From Gryllotalpicola daejeonensis (GTDB lineage Bacteria; Actinomycetota; Actinomycetes; Actinomycetales; Microbacteriaceae), in the NCBI RefSeq assembly GCF_039538145.1, contig NZ_BAABBV010000002.1:1-64000 (forward strand): a stretch of 64,000 nt of DNA. Reading direction: 5' to 3'. The notes under the pieces were generated by a model that had not been told where the DNA came from, ran no database searches, and was given only the letters and a program-made list of their open reading frames with translations. Below are positions 17,240 to 24,534 of this stretch, piece by piece; positions within the stretch are counted from its first letter, which is position 1, and every line of letters begins with the position of its first letter. The position numbers and the translations under genes were made by a program.

Positions 17240-18115
17240 GTGGGTAGGCGACAGGCTCTCGGGTGGCTCGGTGCGGCCGTCTGCTCTGTCGCCCTCGTCA
17301 TCGCCGGCGGCCTCGTTCTGAGCAGCGTCGCCGTGCACCGCTACCTTCAGGCATCCGCCTCGCAGCTGCAGAGTGGCGACGCGCGCGACACCGGCGCCAC
17401 GCCGCTTGCCGCCGAGGTCGCCAGCCTGCAGCACACCGTCTCGGCGCTCGAGTCGATGCCCGGGGTCGCTGCGGCAAGCAGCACCGTCACCACCGGCTCG
17501 CACGCGAAGACCGTCAGCTACGACGTAGCCGTGACAATGGATGCCGACGCCACAGCCGCGGAGAGCACCGACGTCGTCTACGCCATGACTCAGCAGCTGC
17601 GCAACGGGCGAGTGAACCTCGAGCTCACCCTGCCGGCGAACGCGCGGCACGCGGCATCCGTCATCGAATACCGAAATGCGTTCGACACGCCGGTCGCGCG
17701 CTCCACGGTCGAGTCGGTCTCCCGCGCGGTCGAGGTCGCTGCTTCCGTCCCCGGCGTCACGTCGGTCCACGTGACCGTGCCCTACACCTGGAACCTCGCC
17801 TCAGGCGACCTCGATGTCGAGATGGCCGGCGATGATTCGAGCGGCAGTGCCGCGCTGCGTCATGCACTCGCGCGCACCGCGCTGGCCGACGTCGACTGGT
17901 CGGGCACGGGTGCGCCGGCGTCACCGAGCTCGTCCGGGCGCACGAAGGCGCCGAGCGTGCCGCCCGCGCCCGCCCCGACGACGTCGCCGGATGTCGATGA
18001 TTCGCCGACCTCCCCCGCGGTGAGCGATTTGCCGACGCCCGACTCGCCTGTTCCGACCGCCTCGGCGACGCCGACCGCCCCGCCTTCGTCGGGCGGCAGG
18101 CACGGCTCGCACTAA
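17240..18115 (+). CDS. Membrane-anchored secreted protein of unknown function
   Basis: A 291-residue protein with one N-terminal helix at about 8-31, then an extracytoplasmic region of about 200 residues rich in Ala, Val and Thr. Residues about 228-291 form a Pro/Ser/Thr-rich tail ending in His/Gly, of low complexity and probably unstructured near the cell wall. Two similar stretches, VASLQHTVSALESMPGV and VSRAVEVAASVPGV, each followed by a Val/Thr-rich strand, suggest an internally repeated fold. I recognise no family. The GTG start fits a -10 box seven bases upstream. It converges on the SseB-family gene. Confidence 0.75.
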   Translation: MGRRQALGWLGAAVCSVALVIAGGLVLSSVAVHRYLQASASQLQSGDARDTGATPLAAEVASLQHTVSALESMPGVAAASSTVTTGSHAKTVSYDVAVTMDADATAAESTDVVYAMTQQLRNGRVNLELTLPANARHAASVIEYRNAFDTPVARSTVESVSRAVEVAASVPGVTSVHVTVPYTWNLASGDLDVEMAGDDSSGSAALRHALARTALADVDWSGTGAPASPSSSGRTKAPSVPPAPAPTTSPDVDDSPTSPAVSDLPTPDSPVPTASATPTAPPSSGGRHGSH

Positions 18116-18136
18116 GGCTCAGTCGCGCTCGCGCCG

Positions 18137-18961
18137 TCAGGCCCGAACCAGCTGAAGGGCGAGCGAATCGACGCTCGTCGCGATCGCCGGCGAGGCCGCC
18201 CAGCGAGACGACAGCCGCGAGGTCAGCGCCTGCAGCGCCGCCTGATCGAGCCCGTCACGCAGCCGCAGCCGGATCGCCAGCTCCGCCGCCCGCATCCGGT
18301 GCTGCGGGTCGCCGGGGATGAGCTCGAGGCCCAGAACGTCGGGCTCATCGGCTCGGGAGCGCTCGAACGCCGCGCGCACGGCCGGGTCGCGCTCCGGCGA
18401 CCGCCACGGTTCGCCTTGGGCGAGGGCGAAGACGGCGGGCCGACGCAGCACGAACTCGGTCGGGCTCGCCGGGTCGATGACGATCAACTCCGTCTGCTCG
18501 CTCACCGCGGCGAGAGCGACGCGGGGACCGGCCGCGGGGACGGGCCGTGCCTGGGGATCCCAGGCCGCGAGCGTCTGCACCGAGGTGAAGGCAGGCAGGA
18601 CCTTGCGGCCGTCGGGCCCTGCGACCGTGACGATCGAGAGCTCCTGCGTCTTGTCGACCAGGTGACCGTCGGCCGCGACGCCGACCTCGCCCGCGTGGGC
18701 GAGCAGCGGGATGAGCACGCGTGCGGAGCGGAATGCCTCGACGACGTCTTCCGGGCGGGCTGTGCCGGCGGCGAATCCGTTCAGCGCATGGAGAAGCGCG
18801 GGATCTGCAGAGCCGTCATCGGCCGCCGCCGGATTCGGCGTGAAGCTGCGGCCGGCCCACGGCTGGCCCGCGGAATCCGTCGGCGCCGGATCGTTGCGGC
18901 CACCGTGGTGGCCATGGTGGCCGTCGCCGACGCCGTTGTGCGACTCAGGCGCCGGCGACAC
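18137..18961 (-). CDS. SseB-family protein with His/Gly-rich N-terminus
   Basis: A 274-residue protein. The middle (about 55-170) matches the SseB N-terminal domain, including RVLIPLLAHAG, ELSIVTVAGPDGRKVLPAFTSVQTLAAWDP and the LAAVSEQTELIVIDPASP strand. The first 25 residues contain a GDGHHGHHGG cluster that could bind metal. SseB was first described as a rhodanese-associated serine sensitivity enhancer in E. coli; actinobacterial members are uncharacterised and often lie downstream of priA, as here. The GTG start overlaps the priA stop by 17 bases. Confidence 0.8.
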   Translation of the reverse strand: MSPAPESHNGVGDGHHGHHGGRNDPAPTDSAGQPWAGRSFTPNPAAADDGSADPALLHALNGFAAGTARPEDVVEAFRSARVLIPLLAHAGEVGVAADGHLVDKTQELSIVTVAGPDGRKVLPAFTSVQTLAAWDPQARPVPAAGPRVALAAVSEQTELIVIDPASPTEFVLRRPAVFALAQGEPWRSPERDPAVRAAFERSRADEPDVLGLELIPGDPQHRMRAAELAIRLRLRDGLDQAALQALTSRLSSRWAASPAIATSVDSLALQLVRA

Positions 18962-19691
18962 CGAGCGCCTCGGTCAGCGTGAAGCGGCCCGAATAGAGGG
19001 CCTTGCCGACGATCGCCCCCTCGATGCCGTTCGGCACCAGTGCGCGCAGCGCCGCGATGTCGTCGAGACTCGAGATGCCGCCCGAGGCCACGACCGGCTT
19101 GTCGGTCTTCGCCGCGAGCTCGGTGAGCAGCTCGACGTTGGGGCCGCGCAGCGTGCCGTCTTTGGTGACGTCGGTGACGACGTAGCGGCGGCAGCCGGCA
19201 TCCTCGAGGCGCGAGAGCACCTCCCACACATCGCCGCCCTCGCGGGTCCAGCCGCGTGCGGCGAGGGTCGTGCCGCGCACGTCGAGGCCGACAGCGATCG
19301 CCTCGCCGAACTTCCCGATGACGGCGTCGGCCCAGTCGGGGTTCTCGAGGGCGGCCGTTCCGAGGTTCACGCGCGTCGCGCCGAGTTCGAGGGCATGCTC
19401 GAGCGACGCGTCGTCGCGGATGCCGCCCGAGAGCTCGATCTTCACGCCCTGCACCTCGCGCAGCACGTCGCGCATGACCGACCGGTTCTCACCTCGGCCG
19501 AATGCCGCGTCGAGGTCGACCAGGTGGATCCATTCCGCGCCCTGTTGCGCCCAGTCGAGCGCCGCGTCGATGGGGCTGCCGTAGCTGGTCTCGCTGCCGG
19601 CCTCGCCCTGGGTCAGGCGCACGGCCTGACCGCCCGCGACGTCGACTGCGGGCAGAAGGACGAGCTTGGGCGAGGTGGTGGCGTCAGTCAT
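18945..19691 (-). CDS. priA: Phosphoribosyl isomerase A (HisA, possibly also TrpF)
   Basis: TIM-barrel isomerase of the ProFAR step of histidine synthesis. In actinobacteria the same enzyme usually also does the PRA isomerase step of tryptophan synthesis. The 248-residue protein has LLPAVDVAGGQAVRL with the first catalytic Asp at about 17, the SGGIR phosphate loop, and VVTDVTKDGTLRGPN with the second catalytic Asp. Sequence alone cannot prove dual function; absence of trpF elsewhere would support it. A 62-bp gap separates it from hisH. Confidence 0.93.
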   Translation of the reverse strand: MTDATTSPKLVLLPAVDVAGGQAVRLTQGEAGSETSYGSPIDAALDWAQQGAEWIHLVDLDAAFGRGENRSVMRDVLREVQGVKIELSGGIRDDASLEHALELGATRVNLGTAALENPDWADAVIGKFGEAIAVGLDVRGTTLAARGWTREGGDVWEVLSRLEDAGCRRYVVTDVTKDGTLRGPNVELLTELAAKTDKPVVASGGISSLDDIAALRALVPNGIEGAIVGKALYSGRFTLTEALGVAGA

Positions 19692-19753
19692 TCGGGTCTC
19701 TCTTGTGATGCGTGTGGATCGTTGGGGGCGCGAGCCGGCCGCCGGTGCGCTGA

Positions 19754-20404
19754 TTACTTGCGCAGCGAGTTCACCCAGTTGGTGAGCAGACGGATGCCTG
19801 CCTGCCCGGACTTCTCGGGGTGGAACTGCGTGGCGCTGAGCGGCCCGTTCTCGACGGCGGCGATGAACCGCGCGCCGTGCTCGGCCCAGGTGACGCGCGG
19901 GGCCGGGAAGGGCGGCTGCGTCTCGAGCCGCCAGTCCTGGGCGGCGTAGGAGTGCACGAAGTAGAACCGCTCCCCCTCGAGCCCATCGAAGAGCACCGAG
20001 CCCTCTGGTGCCTCTACCTCGTTCCAGCCGATGTGCGGAAGGACCGGCGCATCGAGTTCGGTGACGTCGCCGGGCCACTCCCCCAGTCCGTCGGTCTCGA
20101 CGCCGCGCTCGTCGCCATGCTCGAACATGACCTGCATGCCGACGCAGATGCCGAGTACGGGGCGGCCACCCGCCAGCCTGCGCTCGATCAGCTCGTCGCC
20201 GCGCACCGACTTGAGCTGGTCGACGACGGCGCGGAAGGCACCGACGCCGGGGACCAGCAGCCCGTCGGCATCCATCACGGCCTGGCGGTCGCGCGTGATC
20301 GTGACCGCTGCACCCGCCGCCTCGAGCGCTTTGGCCGCCGAGTGGACGTTGCCGCTGCCGTAGTCGAGGATCACGACCGTGGGGCGCGATGGCGCGTCGG
20401 TCAC
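19754..20404 (-). CDS. hisH: Imidazole glycerol phosphate synthase, glutaminase subunit
   Basis: Supplies ammonia to HisF. The 216-residue class I glutamine amidotransferase has YGSGNVHS, the nucleophile cysteine in LGICVGMQVMF (Cys about 87) and the His-Glu pair in QFHPEKSG. The start is a GTG overlapping the hisB stop by four bases. HisF itself is not in the window. Confidence 0.96.
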   Translation of the reverse strand: MTDAPSRPTVVILDYGSGNVHSAAKALEAAGAAVTITRDRQAVMDADGLLVPGVGAFRAVVDQLKSVRGDELIERRLAGGRPVLGICVGMQVMFEHGDERGVETDGLGEWPGDVTELDAPVLPHIGWNEVEAPEGSVLFDGLEGERFYFVHSYAAQDWRLETQPPFPAPRVTWAEHGARFIAAVENGPLSATQFHPEKSGQAGIRLLTNWVNSLRK

Positions 20405-21009
20405 AGGGCGCCCTTGGTGGATGGGATGCCGCTGACCGCGGCGTCGAAGGCCTTCGCCTGGCGGAAAGCGCGGGCGAATGCCTTGAACTCGGCTTCAGCG
20501 ATGTGGTGCGGGTCACGCCCGTCGAGCACGCGCACGTGCACCGTGAGAGCCGCGTTGAAAGCGATCGCCTCGAAGACGTGCCTGACCATCGAGCCCGTGA
20601 AGTGGCCGCCGATGAGGTGCAGCTCGAACCCGGCGGGCTCGCCGGAGTGGACGAGGTAGGGCCGGCCGGAGATGTCGACGACCGCCTGCACGAGCGCATC
20701 ATCGAGCGGCACGAGCGCGTCGCCGAACCGGCTGATGCCGCTCTTGTCGCCGAGCGCCTGGCGGATCGCCTGACCGAGGACGATGCCGGTGTCTTCGGCG
20801 GTGTGGTGGACGTCGATGTGGGTGTCGCCGGTCGCGCGAACGGTGAGGTCGGTGAGCGAGTGCTTGGCGAAGGCCGTGAGCAGGTGGTCGTAGAACGGCA
20901 CAGCGCTCTGGATGTCGCTGCGCCCGGTGCCATCGAGGTCGAGGCTCAGCTCGATGCGCGACTCACTGGTCTCTCGCGTGATGGAGGCGGTGCGGGGGCC
21001 TGCGGTCAT
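20401..21009 (-). CDS. hisB: Imidazoleglycerol-phosphate dehydratase
   Basis: Manganese-dependent dehydration in histidine synthesis. The 202-residue monofunctional protein has the paired metal-binding motifs HIDVHHTAEDTGI and DPHHIAEAEFKAFARA and the FYDHLLTAFAKHS segment. The ATG follows the hisC stop by four bases; hisH overlaps its end. Confidence 0.96.
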   Translation of the reverse strand: MTAGPRTASITRETSESRIELSLDLDGTGRSDIQSAVPFYDHLLTAFAKHSLTDLTVRATGDTHIDVHHTAEDTGIVLGQAIRQALGDKSGISRFGDALVPLDDALVQAVVDISGRPYLVHSGEPAGFELHLIGGHFTGSMVRHVFEAIAFNAALTVHVRVLDGRDPHHIAEAEFKAFARAFRQAKAFDAAVSGIPSTKGAL

Positions 21010-21013
21010 GCGC

Positions 21014-22138
21014 TCAGCCTACTGGGGCGCGCTCGGATGTTTCCGCGAGCGGGCTGCCGTGACGCTCGACGTAGCGAGCCATCGCGTCGAGGAACTCGCT
21101 CGTCTCAGACTCGGTTCCCGCGGAGACGCGGAGGCTGTTCGGGATGCCCATCTCACGGATGATGATGCCCTCCGCCAGCAGCTCGTCGAACACCTCGCGC
21201 GGGTTGGCGACGCGATCGAAGAGGACGAAGTTGGACCACGTGCGGTAGGGGTGGAACCCGAGCGCCGTCAACTCGGTGACGATGCGGTCGCGCTGCACCT
21301 TGATCTCGTCGACCATCGCGAGCATCTCGCGCGCGTGGGCGAGCGCCCCAAGCGCCGCCGCCTGCGTCAGCGCGGACAGGTGGTACGGCAGCCGGACGAG
21401 GCGGAGCGCGTCGGCGATGGCGGGGTCTGCCGCGAGGTACCCGAGTCGGACGCCCGCGAAGGCGAACGCCTTGCTCATCGTTCGCGAGACGACGAGGCGC
21501 TCACGACCAGGCAGCAGCGTGAGCGCACTCGGCTCACCGGCCGGGAAGAACTCGGCATATGCCTCGTCGACGATCACGATGCCGGGCGCCACCTCGTAGA
21601 CCGCCTCGACGACGTCGAGAGACAGAGGCGTGCCCGTGGGGTTGTTCGGCGAGCACAGGATCACCACGTCAGGCTGAGTGCGGCGCACCCAGTCGGCGGC
21701 TCGCTCAGCCGACAGCTCATAATCGGCGTCTCGGTCGCCCGCGACCCACTCGGTGCCGGTGCCGGAGGCAAGCAGCGGATACATCGAGTATGTCGGCGCG
21801 AAGCCGAGCACAGTGCGGCCCGGGCCACCGAACACCTGGAGCAGCTGCTGCAGGATCTCGTTCGAACCATTCGCCGCCCAGAGGTTGTCGCGCGTCAGGC
21901 CGTGGCCCAGATAGCCGGCCAGCGCGTCGCGCAGCTCGACGAACTCGCGGTCGGGGTAGCGATTCGCGCCGCTCACAGCCTTCGCGAGCCGCTCGAGCAC
22001 GTCGGCCTGCACGTCGTCGGGGATGGGGTGAGTGTTCTCGTTGACGTTCAGCTCGACCCTGACATGCTTCTGCGGCGCGCCATACGGCTCACGGCCGCGC
22101 AGGTCGTCACGGATCGGGAGGTCTGAGAGAGACGTCAC
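21014..22138 (-). CDS. hisC: Histidinol-phosphate aminotransferase
   Basis: PLP enzyme converting imidazole acetol phosphate to histidinol phosphate. The 374-residue class I/II aminotransferase has LNVNENTHPIP, CSPNNPTG, IVDEAYAEF and the PLP lysine in SRTMSKAFAFAGVRLGY (Lys about 223). The GTG start lies six bases after a TACGAT -10 box, so the his transcript begins here. hisD, usually first in actinobacterial his operons, is missing from this cluster. Confidence 0.95.
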   Translation of the reverse strand: MTSLSDLPIRDDLRGREPYGAPQKHVRVELNVNENTHPIPDDVQADVLERLAKAVSGANRYPDREFVELRDALAGYLGHGLTRDNLWAANGSNEILQQLLQVFGGPGRTVLGFAPTYSMYPLLASGTGTEWVAGDRDADYELSAERAADWVRRTQPDVVILCSPNNPTGTPLSLDVVEAVYEVAPGIVIVDEAYAEFFPAGEPSALTLLPGRERLVVSRTMSKAFAFAGVRLGYLAADPAIADALRLVRLPYHLSALTQAAALGALAHAREMLAMVDEIKVQRDRIVTELTALGFHPYRTWSNFVLFDRVANPREVFDELLAEGIIIREMGIPNSLRVSAGTESETSEFLDAMARYVERHGSPLAETSERAPVG

Positions 22139-22144
22139 GCCTCT

Positions 22145-22150
22145 ATCGTA
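22145..22150 (-). promoter_or_regulatory. hisC -10 box, leaderless arrangement
   Basis: TACGAT on the minus strand, six bases before the hisC GTG. No room for a ribosome-binding site. Confidence 0.5.
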
Positions 22151-22179
22151 GGCGGCGCCTTGACAGGCCTCCGCTTGAG

Positions 22180-22590
22180 CTACCTCGCGTACTGCGCGGG
22201 GATCGCGAGCGATTCGCCGGGCGTCACGACGGTGCTCTGCAGCCCGTTCATGTCAACGATTGCGTCGATCACTTCACGCGGGTCGGCGTGAGGGGCGACA
22301 CGCTCGGCGATCTGCCACAGCGACTCACCTTGCGCGACAGTGACGTGCTCGACGCTGCCGTGTGCGGTCGCCGCCGACGGCGCCTGCGCGGACGCGGCCC
22401 CGGTGCTGACGCCGAACCAGAGCGCGGCGGCCAGCAGAGGCGCCGACGCCAGCGCGACCAGCGCGAGCCTGCCGCGCCGGGTCACACGGAGTCGCGAGCG
22501 AACCGCCGGGCCGGGATGCGCCGGCGTGCCGACGGGCCGTCGCACGTTGAACGCTGCCCTCGCGGACGTGTGAACAGTGAAGCTGCTCAT
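22180..22590 (-). CDS. LysM protein beside lexA, candidate SOS cell-division suppressor
   Basis: A 136-residue protein with an Arg-rich cytoplasmic N-terminus, one hydrophobic helix at about 45-68 and a C-terminal LysM domain at about 83-134 (HVTVAQGESLWQIAERVAPHADP, ending PGESLAIPAQYAR). LysM binds peptidoglycan. The gene is divergent from lexA and its promoter carries two LexA-type boxes. This layout parallels YneA of Bacillus and the lexA-adjacent Rv2719c of Mycobacterium, both SOS-induced and acting at the cell wall. Function is inferred from architecture and place. The ATG at 22590 is preceded by GAAGG and gives a normal N-terminus. Confidence 0.82.
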   Translation of the reverse strand: MSSFTVHTSARAAFNVRRPVGTPAHPGPAVRSRLRVTRRGRLALVALASAPLLAAALWFGVSTGAASAQAPSAATAHGSVEHVTVAQGESLWQIAERVAPHADPREVIDAIVDMNGLQSTVVTPGESLAIPAQYAR

Positions 22591-22618
22591 CTCAACCCTC
22601 AACCTTCGTCACCTGGTT

Positions 22619-22634
22619 CGGAACGCCTGTTCGA
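22619..22634. promoter_or_regulatory. SOS (LexA) box 1
   Basis: CGGAACGCCTGTTCGA, with a perfect GAAC-N4-GTTC core of the actinobacterial/Gram-positive LexA site. It lies about 29 bases upstream of the LysM gene start, downstream of its predicted transcription start, where bound LexA would block elongation. Confidence 0.7.
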
Positions 22635-22648
22635 TATTTCGGACGCTT

Positions 22649-22664
22649 ACGAACCTATCTTCGA
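22649..22664. promoter_or_regulatory. SOS (LexA) box 2 over the LysM-gene -10
   Basis: ACGAACCTATCTTCGA matches the LexA site with one change in the right arm (CTTC for GTTC). A TAGGTT -10 box (22657-22652, minus) lies inside it, with TTGCAT as -35 at 22680-22675 and 17-base spacing. LexA here would exclude RNA polymerase. Confidence 0.6.
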
Positions 22665-22730
22665 TCTAAACTTGATGCAAGCCCCGCATGATTCACGAAC
22701 TTATCCACCGGTTTCGGCGACTCGCTCGAA

Positions 22731-22766
22731 CAAATCCCCTACACAGAGGGGGTTTGTCGCTAGTGT
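22731..22766 (+). promoter_or_regulatory. lexA promoter region with a 10-bp inverted repeat
   Basis: A TAGTGT -10 box lies at 22761-22766. Just upstream, CAAATCCCCT (22731-22740) and AGGGGGTTTG (22747-22756) form an inverted repeat with a six-base centre and one wobble mismatch. It is not a LexA box, though a single half-site TCGAAC overlaps its left end (22726-22731). Confidence 0.45.
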
Positions 22767-22818
22767 GTGGCTCACTGGTGGAAATGCAACCAGCGACCAC
22801 TGACATTGGGGATTTGAC

Positions 22819-23520
22819 GTGACCACAGATGCCGTCAGCGCCGACACCGGCGCTGCACCGAAGCGCCGTACCCGCCGCCGCAAGAACCTCAGCGACAAGC
22901 AGCTCGCGATCCTCGACGTGATCAAGAAGTCGCTCGCCGCGCGCGGCTACCCGCCGAGCATGCGCGAGATCGGCGACGCGGTCGGTCTCGCCTCACTGTC
23001 GAGCGTGACGCACCAGCTCAACCAGCTCGAGCTCTCCGGCTACCTGCGCCGCGACCCGAATCGGCCACGCGCGCTCGAGATCCTCATCGACCCTCCGTCA
23101 CCGGCCGAGCAGACCGACGACTTCGAGACCAAGGCGCCCGTCGGCGACGCGATGCTCGTTCCCCTCGTCGGGCGCATCGCCGCAGGCATCCCCATCACCG
23201 CCGACCAGCAGGTGGAAGAGGTGTTCCCCCTCCCCCGCCGCCTCGTCGGCAACGGCGACCTGTTCATGCTCAAGGTCGCCGGCGAATCGATGATCGACGC
23301 CGCGATCTGCGACGGCGACTGGGTGGTCGTGCGCCAGCAGCAGGACGCCGTGAACGGCGAGATCGTGGCCGCGATGCTCGAGGGCGAGGCCACGGTGAAG
23401 GTGTTCCGTCAGCGTGACGGCCACACCTGGCTGCTGCCGCGCAACTCGGCCTTCGAGCCGATCGTGGGCGACGAGGCGGTCATCCTCGGCAAGGTCGTCG
23501 CCGTTCTGCGCGCGGTCTGA
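22819..23520 (+). CDS. lexA: LexA repressor
   Basis: Represses the SOS regulon and cleaves itself when RecA filaments form. The 233-residue protein has a winged-helix domain (YPPSMREIGDAVGLASLSSVTHQLNQL), the Ala-Gly cleavage bond in GRIAAGIP (about 122-123), the catalytic Ser in AGESMID (about 157) and Lys in EATVKVF (about 194). The basic N-terminal tail (KRRTRRRKNL) is usual in actinobacteria. GTG start with GGGGA upstream. Divergent from the LysM gene across a region with two SOS boxes. Confidence 0.97.
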   Translation: MTTDAVSADTGAAPKRRTRRRKNLSDKQLAILDVIKKSLAARGYPPSMREIGDAVGLASLSSVTHQLNQLELSGYLRRDPNRPRALEILIDPPSPAEQTDDFETKAPVGDAMLVPLVGRIAAGIPITADQQVEEVFPLPRRLVGNGDLFMLKVAGESMIDAAICDGDWVVVRQQQDAVNGEIVAAMLEGEATVKVFRQRDGHTWLLPRNSAFEPIVGDEAVILGKVVAVLRAV

Positions 23521-23541
23521 CGCTCAAGCACGTCGGGGGGC

Positions 23542-24534
23542 CTACGAGGCGGGCTCCCCGACGATGGCCTGCGCCTCGCTCGTGAACTCGGGCGCGATCA
23601 ACTGCGCATAGCGCGCGTCGTCGATGAGGCCGACGCGCGCAAGCACGGCGAGGGGTACCTCGTGCATGTTCCGCGTGTACAGATGGATGCCTGGCGCCCC
23701 GCCTTCGATGAGGCGCTCGGTGAGCTTCGCGGCGAAGTCGATGCCGATCTCGCGCCGACCGGCCTCGGTCGGCTCGACCTCGAGCGCCACGGCGAAGTCG
23801 GCCGGTGCTTGCTCGCCCGAGAGCTCGAGATTGCGCGCCAGTCCCGCCGGTGTCGTCACGGGCGTGATCGCGGGCAGGATCGGCAGCTCGACACCGGCGG
23901 CGCGCGCGGCGTCGACCATGCGGAAGTAGTCCTCGGCGTGGAAGATCATCTGGCAGATCGCGAGGTTGGCGCCGGCAGCTTGCTTGGCGAGCAGCGTGTC
24001 GATGTCCTGCTGCCAGGAGCGGGAGGACGGGTGTCCGTTCGGGAACGCGGCGACGGCGATGGCCGCGCGCTCGCGCCCGTCGCGGTCGACCGTGATTCCC
24101 GGCGTGCCCGGAACCGCGACCTCGCGCCACGGCCTGCGCTCGTTCTGGACTGCATGGATCAGCTGGACGAGTTCGGCTGCTGTGCGGATGTCGCCGGGGA
24201 AGGCATCCTCAGGTGCGCCGACGGGCAGATCACCGCGGACGGCGAGGAAGCTGTGCACGCCGGCATCCATGAAGGTCCGCACGGTTTCGTGCGCGTGCTG
24301 CACCGTCGACCCGACGCAGGTGAGGTGCGCCATGGTCCGCACTCCGGGGTGGTTCTCGATCACGTGCTTCAGCACGTCCAGCGATGCGTCTTGCGACGAA
24401 CCGCCCGCGCCGTAGGTCACCGAGACGAATTCGGGCCCCGCGGCGACGAGGCGCGCGATGCGGTCGGGCAGCTGCTTCGCGATGTGCTCGGAGCGGGCGG
24501 GATGCAGCTCGAACGAGAACGGCACCTTCCTCAT
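23542..24534 (-). CDS. metF: Methylenetetrahydrofolate reductase
   Basis: FAD-dependent reduction of 5,10-methylene-THF to 5-methyl-THF for methionine synthesis. The 330-residue TIM-barrel protein begins PFSFELHPARSE, has VSVTYGAGGSSQD, HLTCVGST, and FLAVRGDLP, then QMIFHAEDYFRMVD and PILPAITPVTT. Its ATG overlaps the hflX stop by four bases, an uncommon partnership that suggests coupled translation with this ribosome-associated GTPase. Confidence 0.93.
   Translation of the reverse strand: MRKVPFSFELHPARSEHIAKQLPDRIARLVAAGPEFVSVTYGAGGSSQDASLDVLKHVIENHPGVRTMAHLTCVGSTVQHAHETVRTFMDAGVHSFLAVRGDLPVGAPEDAFPGDIRTAAELVQLIHAVQNERRPWREVAVPGTPGITVDRDGRERAAIAVAAFPNGHPSSRSWQQDIDTLLAKQAAGANLAICQMIFHAEDYFRMVDAARAAGVELPILPAITPVTTPAGLARNLELSGEQAPADFAVALEVEPTEAGRREIGIDFAAKLTERLIEGGAPGIHLYTRNMHEVPLAVLARVGLIDDARYAQLIAPEFTSEAQAIVGEPAS

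Noticed and set aside
22701..22709. TTATCCACC resembling a DnaA box in the lexA-LysM gap
   Set aside because: A single copy with one mismatch from the general consensus and none nearby. No origin features, so probably chance.
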